Origin: Xanthobacter aminoxidans
Lineage (GTDB): Bacteria > Pseudomonadota > Alphaproteobacteria > Rhizobiales > Xanthobacteraceae
Assembly (NCBI RefSeq): GCF_023571765.1
Contig: NZ_JAMJXC010000001.1
Coordinates: 532,262 to 596,261 of the forward strand
DNA length: 64,000 nucleotides
Direction: 5' to 3'
Below are positions 38,205 to 48,928 of this stretch, piece by piece. The position numbers were made by a program, and so were the translations under genes. Below the pieces are notes generated by a model, which was not told where the DNA came from, did not search any database, and worked only from the letters and a program-made list of their open reading frames with translations. Positions within the stretch are counted from its first letter, which is position 1, and the number at the start of each line of letters is the position of its first letter.

Positions 38205-38234
38205 GAGAGATACGGCCCGGCCAGGGCGACTGAG
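38186..38234. repeat. 20-bp tandem duplication spanning the fdxA stop
   Basis: GCCCGGCCAGGGCGACTGAG occurs at 38186-38205 and again at 38215-38234. The first copy contains the fdxA stop codon. This looks like a short slippage or microhomology duplication. It leaves the fdxA reading frame intact. Confidence 0.85.
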
Positions 38235-38263
38235 CCGACTGCCTACGCTCCCTCAAACGGTGC

Positions 38264-38372
38264 GTCATGGCCGGGCTTGTCCCGGCCATCCACGTCGGGC
38301 CACGGGCGCTGTCGGTCGGATAGGTATTCCCGGACCATCCACGTGGATGACCGGGACAAGCCCGGTCATGAC
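38264..38372. repeat. Palindromic intergenic repeat (REP-like, family 1)
   Basis: 109 bases from GTCATGGCCGGGCTTGTCC to the complementary arm GGGACAAGCCCGGTCATGAC. It shares arms, the ATCCACGTCGGGCC segment and the CACGTGGAT segment with the copy at 32843-32950. It lies between convergent fdxA and the exported-protein gene. Confidence 0.88.
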
Positions 38373-38399
38373 GGTGGCTCTGATGGCTGAAGCTCCCCC

Positions 38400-38855
38400 T
38401 CAGGGCAGCGCCTCCAGCCGCTCATATTGTGAGAGCACCAGCTTGCCGTCGGCGTCGAGATAGGCGCGGCCGAACTTGGAGGTCTGGAGCCTGTCGGTCT
38501 CCTGGTAGATGGTGCCCCCCAGCGGCGGCAAAGCGTTGGGGCGGGCGCAGGGGATGTCGAGCGTCACCTTCTGCCCGACCGAATAGGCCATGCCGCGCTC
38601 CACCAGCTTCACCGTTCCCGTCACCCCGCAGGTGCCGAACGCGCGCGGCGTGATGGTGACCGCTTCCACCTCCAGCACGATGACGCTCTTCGCCCCGTCG
38701 CGGGCGGACGCGTAGACCTGCGGCGACATCAACGCCAGCGCCGGCGCCGCTCCGGCCAGGAGCAGCGCCGCAGCGAGGGCGGCCTTGCGGAGGGGGCGGC
38801 GGAGCGCTTGCGGCGCGGACCCCGCGACGCGTCTGTGGTCCGTCCTGTGATCCAT
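38400..38855 (-). CDS. Hypothetical exported protein
   Basis: 151 aa, not recognised. A positively charged N-terminus leads into a hydrophobic signal sequence (LRKAALAAALLLAGAAPALA, residues about 23-42). The mature part is a small beta-rich domain with two cysteines (GTCGVTG and IPCARPNA). The overall pattern, a secreted beta protein of about 110 residues, resembles small periplasmic proteins of unknown function. No operon partners; convergent with fdxA. Confidence 0.75.
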   Translation of the reverse strand: MDHRTDHRRVAGSAPQALRRPLRKAALAAALLLAGAAPALALMSPQVYASARDGAKSVIVLEVEAVTITPRAFGTCGVTGTVKLVERGMAYSVGQKVTLDIPCARPNALPPLGGTIYQETDRLQTSKFGRAYLDADGKLVLSQYERLEALP

Positions 38856-38984
38856 GCGTTCCTCCCGCCCTTGTCGCTCGCGCCGCCACCGTCCGATGCG
38901 ATGCCCGGCTGTTCTTGCAGTCCGTTCTGGAGCGATTTCCGCCCTTTTGCAAAGGCGCCTTTCGCAGGGGAGGGAGCCGGCCGC

Positions 38985-39641
38985 TCAGCCCGGCGTTGCG
39001 GCGTCCACCGCCGCCTGATGCTCGGCGGCAAGCCGTGCGTCCAGTTCCGCCACCTTGAGCGCCGCCGGCCGGCCGGTGATGCGCCTGACATAATCGGCGA
39101 TCACGGGCGTCTCCGGCACAAGCTTGAACATCACGCCCCAGTGGAAGGCATTGCCCCAGAGAATGTCGACCGCCGTGCAGCGGTCGCCCAGCAGATAGGG
39201 CTTCGAGGCCAGTTCGCGCGACACGGTGTCGAGCATGGTGTCGAAATCGCCATAGGGCGACATGGAGGCCGGGCCGGGGTCGCGCTTCAGCGCGCGGTCC
39301 GCGAGGGCGGGCTCGTAGCAGGCCGCGTAGTAGACCAGCCAGCGCAGGTACGGCCCACGACCCGGCGCGCCCAAGGCCGGCGCGAAGCCGGCCTTGGGGA
39401 AGGCATCGGCGAGATGGATGAAGATCGCCACCTGCTCGGTGACCAGCTCTACCCGGTGCAGGATGGCCGGCACCTTCCCCATGGGATTGATGGCGAGATA
39501 GGGCGGCTGGCGCTGCTCGCCGGCCTTCATGTTCAGCACATGGAGGCGATAGGGCGCGCCCAGCTCCTCCAGCAGGGTGAGCGCGCAGGAGGCGCGTGTG
39601 TTGGGCGAGAAGAAGAGGGTGACGGTGTCGTCGGCGGTCAT
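38985..39641 (-). CDS. Glutathione S-transferase family protein
   Basis: 218 aa from the ATG at 39641. A much longer upstream frame exists but is a shadow of the next gene. The thioredoxin-like N-domain includes TLFFSPNTRASCALTLLEEL (Ser-Pro near the glutathione sulfur) and the cis-Pro loop NPMGKVPAIL, followed by the all-helical C-domain with the LLGDRCTAVDILWG motif. It resembles bacterial beta or related cytosolic GSTs. It is divergent, by an 87-base spacer, from a WYL-domain regulator that is its likely regulator. Confidence 0.9.
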   Translation of the reverse strand: MTADDTVTLFFSPNTRASCALTLLEELGAPYRLHVLNMKAGEQRQPPYLAINPMGKVPAILHRVELVTEQVAIFIHLADAFPKAGFAPALGAPGRGPYLRWLVYYAACYEPALADRALKRDPGPASMSPYGDFDTMLDTVSRELASKPYLLGDRCTAVDILWGNAFHWGVMFKLVPETPVIADYVRRITGRPAALKVAELDARLAAEHQAAVDAATPG

Positions 39642-39728
39642 GGAGGCTCCTGTCGTCAGCACGTGTGACGACACCCCTCTAACCGGCCAAGGCTGACACC
39701 TTCTGTCAGGTTTGCTAGCACTCTTTCC

Positions 39729-40691
39729 ATGCGCGCCAGCCGTCTCCTGTCGATCCTCATGGTGCTCCAGGCCCGCGGGGCGGTCACCGCCCAGGCTCTC
39801 GCGGAGGAGTGCGAGGTGTCGCTGCGCACCATCTATCGCGACATCGACGCTTTGAGCGCGGCGGGCGTGCCGGTCTATGCCGAGCGCGGGGCGGGCGGCG
39901 GCTACCGGCTGCTGGAGGGCTATCGCACGCGGCTGAACGGGCTTTCCGCGCAGGAGGCGCAGGCCCTGTTCCTCTCTGGCCTCGGCGGGGCGGCCACTGC
40001 GCTGGGCCTCGGCGCTGTGCTCGCGGCGGCGCAGACCAAGGTCACGGCGGGCCTGCCCGCCAACCTGCGCAGCGCCGCCGCCCTGATGCGCACACGCTTC
40101 CACCTCGATGCGCCCGGCTGGTTCCATGCGGCGGAAGAACCGCCCTTCCTCCAGGCCGTCGCGGCGGCGGCGTGGGAGCAGCATGTCATCGAGATCCGCT
40201 ACCAATCGTGGTGGGTCGAGAAGCGCCGGCGCGTCGCGCCCTTGGGCATGGTGCTGAAAAGCGGCGCCTGGTACCTCGTCGGCGCTGTGGACGCCAGCGT
40301 GCGGACCTATCGCATCAGCCGCATCCGGGAGCTGGAGCCGCTGACCGAGCGATTCGAGCCGCCGCCCGGCTTCGACCTCGCCGCCTGGTGGGGCGAGAGC
40401 ACGCGGCGGCTGGAAGAGGAGATGTATCCGAACCGGGCGACGGTGCGCCTCTCGCCCGTCGGCCTGCGCCTGCTGGAGCATGTCACCTCCGCCGTCTCGC
40501 GGGCCGGCATGGTGGTGGGGGAGCCGGACGCCGACGGCCATCGGGTGGTCACCCTGCGCGTCGGCTCTTTGTGGGAAGCATCCAGCGAGCTGATGCGCTT
40601 CGGCACCGAGGCGGAGGTGCTGGAGCCGCCGGAGCTGCGGGCGCGCATCCGGGAGACGGTGGAGAAGATGGGGCGGCTCTACCCGTCCTGA
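39729..40691 (+). CDS. YafY-type HTH/WYL-domain transcriptional regulator
   Basis: 320 aa. The N-terminal helix-turn-helix is ALAEECEVSLRTIYRDIDAL, followed by a winged part and the WYL domain (about residues 150-225, IEIRYQSWWVEKRRRVAPLG, then LKSGAWYLVGAVD). These proteins bind DNA and sense a small ligand or nucleotide. The divergent GST gene starts 87 bases away, so the pair probably shares a promoter region and is co-regulated in a stress response. Confidence 0.93.
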   Translation: MRASRLLSILMVLQARGAVTAQALAEECEVSLRTIYRDIDALSAAGVPVYAERGAGGGYRLLEGYRTRLNGLSAQEAQALFLSGLGGAATALGLGAVLAAAQTKVTAGLPANLRSAAALMRTRFHLDAPGWFHAAEEPPFLQAVAAAAWEQHVIEIRYQSWWVEKRRRVAPLGMVLKSGAWYLVGAVDASVRTYRISRIRELEPLTERFEPPPGFDLAAWWGESTRRLEEEMYPNRATVRLSPVGLRLLEHVTSAVSRAGMVVGEPDADGHRVVTLRVGSLWEASSELMRFGTEAEVLEPPELRARIRETVEKMGRLYPS

Positions 40692-40915
40692 GCGCGGCTC
40701 AGGCTTTCGCCGGCTGAGCCTGCGCGTCGACGGCCTTCCGATGGGGGAGGTGTGTCGGTACGGCATCACATCGCCGAAATTGAACAAGCGGAAGCTCTGC
40801 CCGGTGGAAACACGATCTTGGCCGTGGTCCTTTTGCGGCGGGATCGGGCGGTATCCTCTCACAGTCTGGCAGGGGACCATCGCCCTTCCAAGGGGCTGCC
40901 TTGGGGGGAAACAGC

Positions 40916-42808
40916 ATGATTTCGCGTTCGTCGATTGCCCTTGCCGCTTTGCTTTCATCCGTCTCGTTCGGTGCCCTGGAGACCGCCCAGGCGCACGAAT
41001 TCTCGAACTTCTACGTGTTCGGCGACAGCCTGAGCGACGCGGGAACCTATTACGTGGTCGTCGACGGCCAGCTCCAGTCGGTGCGGTTCACGGTGAACCC
41101 CGGCCAGGTCTGGGACATGCGGGTGGGCGAGCATTACGGGATCGACGTCTCGCCCTATCTCGCCATCGACACGGTGAGTGGCACCAGCACGGTGGTGGGC
41201 GGCACCAATTACGCCCAGGGCGGCGCCTGCGTGGATTCGGGCTACAACATTCCCAAGTGCGTCGTCTATCCGAGCAACACCCTCGGCGAGACGCAGCAGC
41301 TCCAGACCTACCTTGCGTCCACCGGCGGCGTGGCCAACCCCAACGCGCTTTATTCCATGTGGGCGGGCGCCAACGACGTGTTCAGCCAGGCAATCCTGTG
41401 GAACGGCGGGGCCGAGACCAAGGAGCAGGCCATCGCCAACGTGGCCACCGCCGCCGACCAGCATGTAGCCAATATCGCCACTCTGTCCCGCGCCGGAGCC
41501 CGCTACATCATCGTTCCGAATCTGCCTGACATCTCCAAGGCACCCGTCACCGGCATCCTCGGCGACGCCGCCTTCTTCTCCGAGGCCGTCACCACCTACA
41601 ACACCACCCTCAACCAGGACCTTCGCCGGCTCGGCGGCTCGAACATCATCTTCGTGGATGATTTTGCGCTGCTGAACGAGGTCATCGCCAATCCGGCCAT
41701 GTACGGCTTCACCAATGTGACCAGCAAGGCGTGCACGCAGCTGTTCTCGCTCACCTGCACCGCCAACACCCTCGTGGCGCCGAATGCCCAGAACGACTAC
41801 CTCTTCGCCGACATCGTGCATCCGACCCCCGCGGGCCATGCGCTGCTGGCGGAATACATCGAGTCCATCATCGATGCGCCCGGCCTCATCGGCATGCTGG
41901 CGGAAAGCCCGATCTATGTAGGCCGCGGCATCTACCGCACCCTCGACACACGCATCGGCACGGGCACACCCAAGGGCTTCCAGCTCTATACCAACATCGA
42001 TTACAGCACCTACAGCCTCGACCCGACCCGCGACCATTCCGGCTCGGACGGCAGCGCCACGGCCGGCTATGTGGGCCTGGAATACGGCTTCGGCAACGGC
42101 ATCAGCGTCGGCGCCCTGCTGAGCTATGCCAGCGGCAGCTACAACTTCAGCGCGCTGAGCGGCGGCTACGACGCCGACATGTTCAACGGCACGATCTACG
42201 CCAACGCCCGCTTCGGCGGCGCCTTCGCCCAGCTCTCCGGCACCATGGGCTCCATCGACTACAACTCGATCCAGCGCCAGTTCGCGCTCGGCGCGGCGCT
42301 GCGCACCGACATGGGCAATACCAGCGGCATCTATTACGGCGCCCGCCTCGCCACCGGCTACGACTTCACCTTCGGCCAGGCGACGCTCACGCCGCTGGCG
42401 CAGCTCACCTACCAGCAGGCGACGGTGGACGGCTATGCGGAGACCGCCGGCAATTCCAGCGCCATGTCGTTCGGCAACCAGCTGCGCGAACTGTTCTATG
42501 TGACCCTCGGCGGGCAGGCGAGCTATGCCTTCGTGGTGTCCGGCGTCACCATCCGTCCCAATGTGCAGGCGAGCTGGAACTACGACTTCCTGAACCAGGA
42601 CCGCTCCGTCACCGCCGGCCTTCTCACCGCCCCCGTCACCTTCGCCATGCCGGTCTACCAGCCCGGCCGCGCGTGGACCAACCTCGCGGCGGGCCTCACG
42701 GTGGAGGCGGCCAACGGCCTGTCGTGCAATTTCACCGTGGGTGAACAGCTCGGCCAGGATCAGGTGTCCAGCGCCTATGTGAACGGCGGCATCGTCTACA
42801 AGTTCTGA
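40916..42808 (+). CDS. GDSL esterase autotransporter
   Basis: 630 aa from the ATG at 40916. A signal peptide (about residues 1-26) is followed by an SGNH/GDSL hydrolase passenger. The catalytic Ser lies in YVFGDSLSDAG, the block-V Asp and His in FADIVHPTPAGH. The C-terminal 275 residues are an autotransporter beta-barrel ending GGIVYKF, with Phe at the last position. Predicted to insert in the outer membrane and display an esterase/lipase at the surface. It is a monocistronic gene. Confidence 0.92.
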   Translation: MISRSSIALAALLSSVSFGALETAQAHEFSNFYVFGDSLSDAGTYYVVVDGQLQSVRFTVNPGQVWDMRVGEHYGIDVSPYLAIDTVSGTSTVVGGTNYAQGGACVDSGYNIPKCVVYPSNTLGETQQLQTYLASTGGVANPNALYSMWAGANDVFSQAILWNGGAETKEQAIANVATAADQHVANIATLSRAGARYIIVPNLPDISKAPVTGILGDAAFFSEAVTTYNTTLNQDLRRLGGSNIIFVDDFALLNEVIANPAMYGFTNVTSKACTQLFSLTCTANTLVAPNAQNDYLFADIVHPTPAGHALLAEYIESIIDAPGLIGMLAESPIYVGRGIYRTLDTRIGTGTPKGFQLYTNIDYSTYSLDPTRDHSGSDGSATAGYVGLEYGFGNGISVGALLSYASGSYNFSALSGGYDADMFNGTIYANARFGGAFAQLSGTMGSIDYNSIQRQFALGAALRTDMGNTSGIYYGARLATGYDFTFGQATLTPLAQLTYQQATVDGYAETAGNSSAMSFGNQLRELFYVTLGGQASYAFVVSGVTIRPNVQASWNYDFLNQDRSVTAGLLTAPVTFAMPVYQPGRAWTNLAAGLTVEAANGLSCNFTVGEQLGQDQVSSAYVNGGIVYKF

Positions 42809-42925
42809 GGTGCCGGCCCAGCCGGGGCCATCCTTGCGGGATCGGGGTGCGGTGCGCGGCGCCGCGCCCCGATGCCGTTTCAACACGGCATTTCATGGCG
42901 CGCGATTTGCCCTTATAAGGCGCCC

Positions 42926-44533
<1,608 letters not shown>

Positions 44534-44602
44534 TCCCTTTTTCCTGACCTGAGCCGGGGCGCGCTGGACGCGGCCCCCGATGCCGCCCAACTGGAGGACC
44601 CG

Positions 44603-45460
44603 ATGGCCGACGCCGCCCGCCTTGCCGAGCTTTCCACCATCATCGACGACGCCTTCGAGAAGCGCGCCGAGATCGGCTTTTCCACCACCGGCACCGTGCG
44701 CGACGCGGTGAACGAGGCCCTGACCCTCCTCGACAGCGGCGCCGCCCGCGTGGCCGAGCAGGGCGCCAACGGCGCCTGGACGGTGAACCAGTGGCTCAAG
44801 AAAGCCGTGCTGCTCTCCTTCCGCCTCAACGACATGGAAGCCATTCCCGGCGGTCCCGGCGGCGCCCACTGGTGGGACAAGGTGCCCTCCAAGTTCGCCA
44901 CCTGGGGCGAGGCCGAGTTCCGCGCCGCCGGCTTCCGCGCCGTGCCCGGCGCCATCGTGCGCCGCTCCGCCTTTATCGCCCCCAATGTGGTGCTGATGCC
45001 CTCCTTCGTGAACCTCGGCGCCCATGTGGGCGAGGGCACCATGGTGGACACCTGGGCCACCGTCGGCTCCTGCGCGCAGATCGGCAAGAACGTGCATCTC
45101 TCCGGCGGCGTCGGCATCGGCGGCGTGCTGGAGCCGCTCCAGGCCGGCCCTGTCATCATCGAGGACGACTGCTTCATCGGCGCCCGCTCCGAAGTGGTGG
45201 AGGGCGTGGTGGTGCGCCGCGGCTCCGTGCTCTCCATGGGCGTGTTCATCTCAGCCTCCACCAAGATCATCGACCGACAAACGGGCGAGGTGTTCATCGG
45301 CGAGGTGCCGGCCTATTCGGTGGTGGTGCCCGGCGCGCTCCCCGGCAAGCCGCTGCCCGACGGCACGCCCGGCCCCTCGCTTTATTGCGCGGTGATCGTG
45401 AAGCGCGTGGACGCGCAGACCCGCTCCAAGACCTCCATCAACGACCTCCTGCGCGACTGA
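44603..45460 (+). CDS. dapD: Tetrahydrodipicolinate N-succinyltransferase
   Basis: 285 aa. It succinylates tetrahydrodipicolinate in the lysine and diaminopimelate pathway. The N-terminal helical domain is followed by a left-handed parallel beta-helix made of hexapeptide repeats ([35 protein letters not shown]). The ATG at 44603 is preceded by GGAGGAC. It is the last core gene before the tRNA-Ser and the mobilizable element; the serine recombinase frame on the other strand runs on into its 3' end. Confidence 0.97.
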   Translation: MADAARLAELSTIIDDAFEKRAEIGFSTTGTVRDAVNEALTLLDSGAARVAEQGANGAWTVNQWLKKAVLLSFRLNDMEAIPGGPGGAHWWDKVPSKFATWGEAEFRAAGFRAVPGAIVRRSAFIAPNVVLMPSFVNLGAHVGEGTMVDTWATVGSCAQIGKNVHLSGGVGIGGVLEPLQAGPVIIEDDCFIGARSEVVEGVVVRRGSVLSMGVFISASTKIIDRQTGEVFIGEVPAYSVVVPGALPGKPLPDGTPGPSLYCAVIVKRVDAQTRSKTSINDLLRD

Positions 45461-47560
45461 GGCGGGGCTGGCCGGGGAGGGGCTGCGGAGGGGTTTCCCC
45501 GGTGGCGTGCCGGCGCCGCGGGGCGAGGAATGCGACCTGTTGGCAAGGCGGAGATTCCGGCTTGCCAACCAAGGCCGAGCCGCTATATTCCGCCGCCTCG
45601 CCTGGATGCGACGCCTTCGCGGCACGCTCCCTTCCCCGAGCCATCTTGGAGACGACCGGCGAGACCCGGCCCCGCCCCTGCGGCGATGGCTGGAAACAGG
45701 GGCGACAGGATTGCGGGCCTTCAACCAGCCCGCCACAAGATCGTAGCCCCCATGTTCCGCGTGTGCCTCGGTGCATGTGGCTGAAGAGGTGGCCGAGAGA
45801 TTGAAGGCGCACAGATCGCCTTCGGCGGCCATCCCTGAGTGAAGTTCTGCGTGCGCCATGCGCATGCGGCTGGAGAGGTGGCCGAGTGGTTGAAGGCGCA
45901 CGCCTGGAACGCGTGTATACGGGAAACCGTATCGAGGGTTCGAATCCCTCTCTCTCCGCCACTTCAGTCCCTGAGTGGGCACTGCGCTTACGCCGCCGCC
46001 CGACACCAGCGCCTGAAGCAGCTGGGTCTTCGATCCCATGATCCGAACCTCGCCGTCCGCGACCTCGACACGCTGGGCTAGCGCGCGCAGGTGGTCGCGG
46101 CGGTAGCCGCCGCCTTCGAGGCGGATGCGCTGGCGGGCTGTCTTGGCGAAGGTGCGGACCATTTGCGGGGTGACGGCCTTGGAGCCGGAGCTGTCGAGCA
46201 TGGCCTGGGCGCGCTCGGCGTCGGCCTTGGCCTGATCGCGGATGGCCTTGAGGCCGTCGATGCGGTCCTTGAGCGCCGGATCGTCGATGTCGGCCACGCC
46301 CGCCTCAATGGCATCGTAGAGGCGTTTCAGGCGCAGTTCCGATTCGGTAGCACGCTTGTTCAGTTCGGCGATGTGCTCGCGGCGGCGCTGGGATTGCTCC
46401 TGCCTGCGGTCGAGAACACTGGCGAGGATGGCTTCCAACCGCTCGGGCTGGAGAAGCTGGCTTTCAAGGTGATCGGCGACAAGATTGTCCAGCTTGTCCA
46501 TCGGCACAGCCATGCCCTCGCAGGCGGTCGGTCCCTGCCGCGCCTTCATGGAGCAGGCATAGTAACGATAACGCCCGCCCTTGCCGGTGCGGATGGTCAT
46601 GGCGCCGCCGCACTTGGCGCAGTGGATCAGGCCGGTGAGCATGGTCGGGCCGCTGATAACGGCGGAAGGGATGAGCTTGGGGTTGCGGGCCTTCAAGAGC
46701 GCCTGCACGGTGTCGAACGTCTCGCGGTCGATGATCGGCGGCACCGGAACCGTGACGATCTCGCTGACGGGTTTCAGTTCCTTGGTCTTGCTGCGCTTGT
46801 TGAACTCATGCTCGCCCATATAGGTGCGACGGGTCAGGATGCGGTGAACCTGACCGATGCCCCAGCGCCCGCCGTCGCGGGTGAAGATGCGGCGGCTGTT
46901 GAGATAGGAGACGATGTTCTTGACGCCCATCTGGCCGGTGGTGCCGTCACCTTCCAGCGCAAGCCGATAGATCAGCCGTACCGTGTCGGCGTGCAGCGGA
47001 TCGATTTCGAGCTTCTTCTTGACCTTGGCCCCGCGCTGCTCGGCGGCGACAACCCGGTAGCCGATAGGTGGGAGCGCGCCGTTCCAGAAGCCTTGCCGGG
47101 CGTTCTCCTTTAAGGCGCGCATGACGTGCTTGGCGTTTTCCTTCGACTGGTATTCATCGAACAAAGCCATGATCTGGCGCATCATGACGTGCATGGGGTC
47201 GTCCCCCATTTCCTGAGTGATCGAAACCAGCTTGACGCCGTTCTTCGCCAGCTTGCGGACATAGAACTCCAGTTCGAAGTGATCGCGGAAGAAGCGGCTG
47301 AACGAATGGACTACGACGACATCGAATGGCGCGGGCTTGCTGGTCCCCGCCTCGATCATGCGCTGGAACTCGGGGCGGCGGTCGTTGGTGGCGGATGCGC
47401 CTGGCTCCACATAGGTTTCGACAAGCTGATAGCCGCGTGAGGCGCAGTAGGCTTCGCCCTGCCGCTTCTGGTCGGGGATGGAAACGTCATGCTCGGCCTG
47501 CCGCGCCGTCGAAACCCGAAGATAAAGGGCGGCACGCAGAGGGATTGTGGAAGCGGTCAT
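45251..47560 (-). CDS. Large serine recombinase (element integrase)
   Basis: The open frame is 769 aa, of which about 530 residues belong to the recombinase. The N-terminal resolvase domain has the catalytic Ser17 in [20 protein letters not shown], and Arg residues in [16 protein letters not shown] recombinase domain follows ([14 protein letters not shown]), then a zinc ribbon ([10 protein letters not shown] ... YYACSMKA) and coiled-coil. From about residue 534 the frame goes antisense through the tRNA-Ser ([17 protein letters not shown]), then on into the 3' end of dapD before meeting a stop. It overlaps the upstream toxin gene by 4 bases. It should catalyse integration and excision of the element. 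Confidence 0.9.
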   Translation of the reverse strand: MTASTIPLRAALYLRVSTARQAEHDVSIPDQKRQGEAYCASRGYQLVETYVEPGASATNDRRPEFQRMIEAGTSKPAPFDVVVVHSFSRFFRDHFELEFYVRKLAKNGVKLVSITQEMGDDPMHVMMRQIMALFDEYQSKENAKHVMRALKENARQGFWNGALPPIGYRVVAAEQRGAKVKKKLEIDPLHADTVRLIYRLALEGDGTTGQMGVKNIVSYLNSRRIFTRDGGRWGIGQVHRILTRRTYMGEHEFNKRSKTKELKPVSEIVTVPVPPIIDRETFDTVQALLKARNPKLIPSAVISGPTMLTGLIHCAKCGGAMTIRTGKGGRYRYYACSMKARQGPTACEGMAVPMDKLDNLVADHLESQLLQPERLEAILASVLDRRQEQSQRRREHIAELNKRATESELRLKRLYDAIEAGVADIDDPALKDRIDGLKAIRDQAKADAERAQAMLDSSGSKAVTPQMVRTFAKTARQRIRLEGGGYRRDHLRALAQRVEVADGEVRIMGSKTQLLQALVSGGGVSAVPTQGLKWRRERDSNPRYGFPYTRVPGVRLQPLGHLSSRMRMAHAELHSGMAAEGDLCAFNLSATSSATCTEAHAEHGGYDLVAGWLKARNPVAPVSSHRRRGGAGSRRSSPRWLGEGSVPRRRRIQARRRNIAARPWLASRNLRLANRSHSSPRGAGTPPGKPLRSPSPASPASVAQEVVDGGLGAGLRVHALHDHRAIKRGAGRAVGQRLAGERAGHHHRIGRHLADEHLARLSVDDLGGG
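45461..45871. other. Gap between dapD and tRNA-Ser with a partial tRNA-Ser copy
   Basis: 411 bases with no gene. At 45773-45812 there is a 40-base near-copy (4 mismatches visible) of the sequence at 45863-45902, which includes the first half of the tRNA-Ser. The spacing is exactly 90 bases, the length of the tRNA. It breaks off at the anticodon arm. A 10-base repeat TCCCTGAGTG (45832-45841 and 45968-45977) occurs after both the partial copy and the tRNA. This may be the trace of an earlier insertion or partial tRNA duplication. Confidence 0.65.
45872..45961 (+). tRNA. tRNA-Ser (anticodon GGA)
   Basis: 90 bases including an encoded CCA. Acceptor stem GGAGAGG pairs with TCTCTCC (one G-T), discriminator G. 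D arm with GTGGCCGAGTGGTTGAAGGC, anticodon arm CACGC-CTGGAAC-GCGTG (loop reads GGA at positions 34-36, decoding TCC), long variable arm, T arm GAGGGTTCGAATCCCTC. It is the likely integration site of the element to its right. Confidence 0.96.
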
Positions 47561-48018
47561 GCCGGGCCTCCTTGTGCAGCCGCCTCGTCAGGCGACAACA
47601 CGGCGACGCCGAACGGAAGGAAATGCTTCGTGTTTCGGGTGACGATGACGAGTTCATGCGCTGCGGCGATACCGGCAATCACGGCATCGGCCATTCCGGG
47701 GTCGTGACCGGCCGCAAGCGCCTTCGCCTCCAGCCGCCCGCCGATTGCGGCGGCCTGCGCGTCGAAGCCAATGATCTTGTCATCGTATGTGGAGACGAGA
47801 CCACTGAGCCATGCTTGCAGGCTCGCGGCTTTCGTCGTCGCCCCCTTGTGGTCGAGGAGCGCGATTCCCTTCTCGATCTCGTGGATAGAAACGACCGACA
47901 GAAATAGCCGACCATCGGCGTCCATACGGTCCAGCCAGGTGAGGAAGTCAGTGGATGCTTCCGCCTTCGACGGCGCGAGCATGGAGACGACGTTGGTGTC
48001 GAGAAGGAAGCCGCTCAA
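47557..48018 (-). CDS. PIN-domain toxin (VapC/FitB type)
   Basis: 153 aa. PIN acidic residues are in FLLDTNVVSML (Asp7), SIHEIEKGI (Glu), and GMADAVIAGIAAA (Asp). Predicted single-strand ribonuclease toxin. Its start overlaps the antitoxin stop by 4 bases, and its stop overlaps the recombinase start by 4 bases, giving a tight antitoxin-toxin-recombinase operon. Stable maintenance of the mobile element is the likely role. Confidence 0.9.
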   Translation of the reverse strand: MSGFLLDTNVVSMLAPSKAEASTDFLTWLDRMDADGRLFLSVVSIHEIEKGIALLDHKGATTKAASLQAWLSGLVSTYDDKIIGFDAQAAAIGGRLEAKALAAGHDPGMADAVIAGIAAAHELVIVTRNTKHFLPFGVAVLSPDEAAAQGGPA

Positions 48019-48263
48019 AGCTCGACATCCCGCGATGGTTTGCGGTTGCGCGGGAACTCTCCGCCTGGGAACGTCCTGAGATAACTGACAAGGCCCGCCC
48101 GTTTACGTTCGAGCGCTTTGCGCGCGATCTCCGCCGCCTCAACCGAGACCAGGGCCGCAACGGGTTTGCCATGACGGGTGATGGTCACGATTTCTCCTTT
48201 GACGGCTTCATCGACCAGGCTCGAAAATCCAGCCTTGGCGTCTCTGAGGTTGATGGTCAGCAT
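48015..48263 (-). CDS. Phd/YefM-family antitoxin
   Basis: 82 aa. The N-terminus MLTINLRDAKAGFSSLVDEA and VTITRHGKPVAALV show the Phd/YefM DNA-binding fold, and the C-terminal half is a flexible toxin-binding tail ending FPGGEFPRNRKP. It should neutralize the PIN toxin and repress the operon. A palindrome (ACTTGTGACTACAAGT) sits 24 bases upstream of its start. Confidence 0.9.
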   Translation of the reverse strand: MLTINLRDAKAGFSSLVDEAVKGEIVTITRHGKPVAALVSVEAAEIARKALERKRAGLVSYLRTFPGGEFPRNRKPSRDVEL

Positions 48264-48286
48264 GTTGCGCCCTCACATATGTAGAC

Positions 48287-48302
48287 ACTTGTGACTACAA
48301 GT
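48287..48302. promoter_or_regulatory. Candidate operator of the antitoxin-toxin-recombinase operon
   Basis: ACTTGT-GACT-ACAAGT is a perfect 6-bp inverted repeat with a 4-base spacer, 24 bases upstream of the antitoxin start. It is well placed for autorepression by the Phd-type antitoxin, alone or with toxin. Confidence 0.6.
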
Positions 48303-48349
48303 AGTCTGTCGGAGGGCAGATTTCAACGTCGATTTCGACGCCTGAAGCA

Positions 48350-48592
48350 TCAGCCGCCGGAACAGAATAGTTCATCGAACAGGTCGCCGAACCATTGCTC
48401 GAACACCTCGATCTCAGCCTCTGTGACCGGAACGGGGCGCGGCCAATCGTCGGTGACGGTCCAGATGGACAGGTCGTGTTTGGGCGGTCGGCCCATGGGA
48501 ACATGGTATCCCAGCAGCGCCTCAAGCTGCTCCGACGCTGTGGGCGGCCTGACGCGCCGGGCGCGGGAGCGCGCTCCGCGATCAGACGCCAT
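48350..48592 (-). CDS. Small hypothetical protein of mobile elements
   Basis: 80 aa, function unknown. Acidic, with Trp- and Phe-rich C-terminus (EAEIEVFEQWFGDLFDELF). Its start overlaps the end of the AlpA-like gene by 11 bases. I recognise this as a recurring neighbour of AlpA regulators in alphaproteobacterial integrative elements, without a known role. Confidence 0.6.
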   Translation of the reverse strand: MASDRGARSRARRVRPPTASEQLEALLGYHVPMGRPPKHDLSIWTVTDDWPRPVPVTEAEIEVFEQWFGDLFDELFCSGG

Positions 48593-48800
48593 CGCGGCCG
48601 CGCCCGCTTCCGGGCCGCCACGCCACGGGGTTGGCGACCCAACGGTCGATGTCGGATTCCCGCCAGCCCGCGCCGTTGATGCTGATCTTGATCTGGGGCG
48701 GGAACGTACCCTCGGCGATCTTGCGGTAGATGGTGGACCGGGACAGGCCGGTGCGGTCGCGGACGGTGTTCATGCGGATGATACGATCTGGCTGGCGCAT
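48582..48800 (-). CDS. AlpA-family regulator / excisionase-like protein
   Basis: 72 aa. The helix-turn-helix MNTVRDRTGLSRSTIYRKIA and the trailing WRESDIDRWVANP are AlpA/MerR-like, as in prophage and integrative element regulators that activate the integrase or act as recombination directionality factors. It is between relaxase and toxin-antitoxin modules. Confidence 0.88.
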   Translation of the reverse strand: MRQPDRIIRMNTVRDRTGLSRSTIYRKIAEGTFPPQIKISINGAGWRESDIDRWVANPVAWRPGSGRGRDGV

Positions 48801-48928
48801 GGCTGGGCTGCCTCCTGCTGGCTTTTCGTGGGACTGCCAGGAGAGGCAAAGGCAAGGGTTTATTGTTGTGCAATAGGGATTTAGCCGTCGTAGGGCCGTG
48901 GCGCAGAGGGGGCGGTAAATAGGACGGT

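Noticed and set aside
45438..45962. 174-aa frame beginning [10 protein letters not shown]
   Set aside because: It is the antisense translation of the tRNA-Ser and upstream sequence, a known artefact of tRNA-Ser genes.
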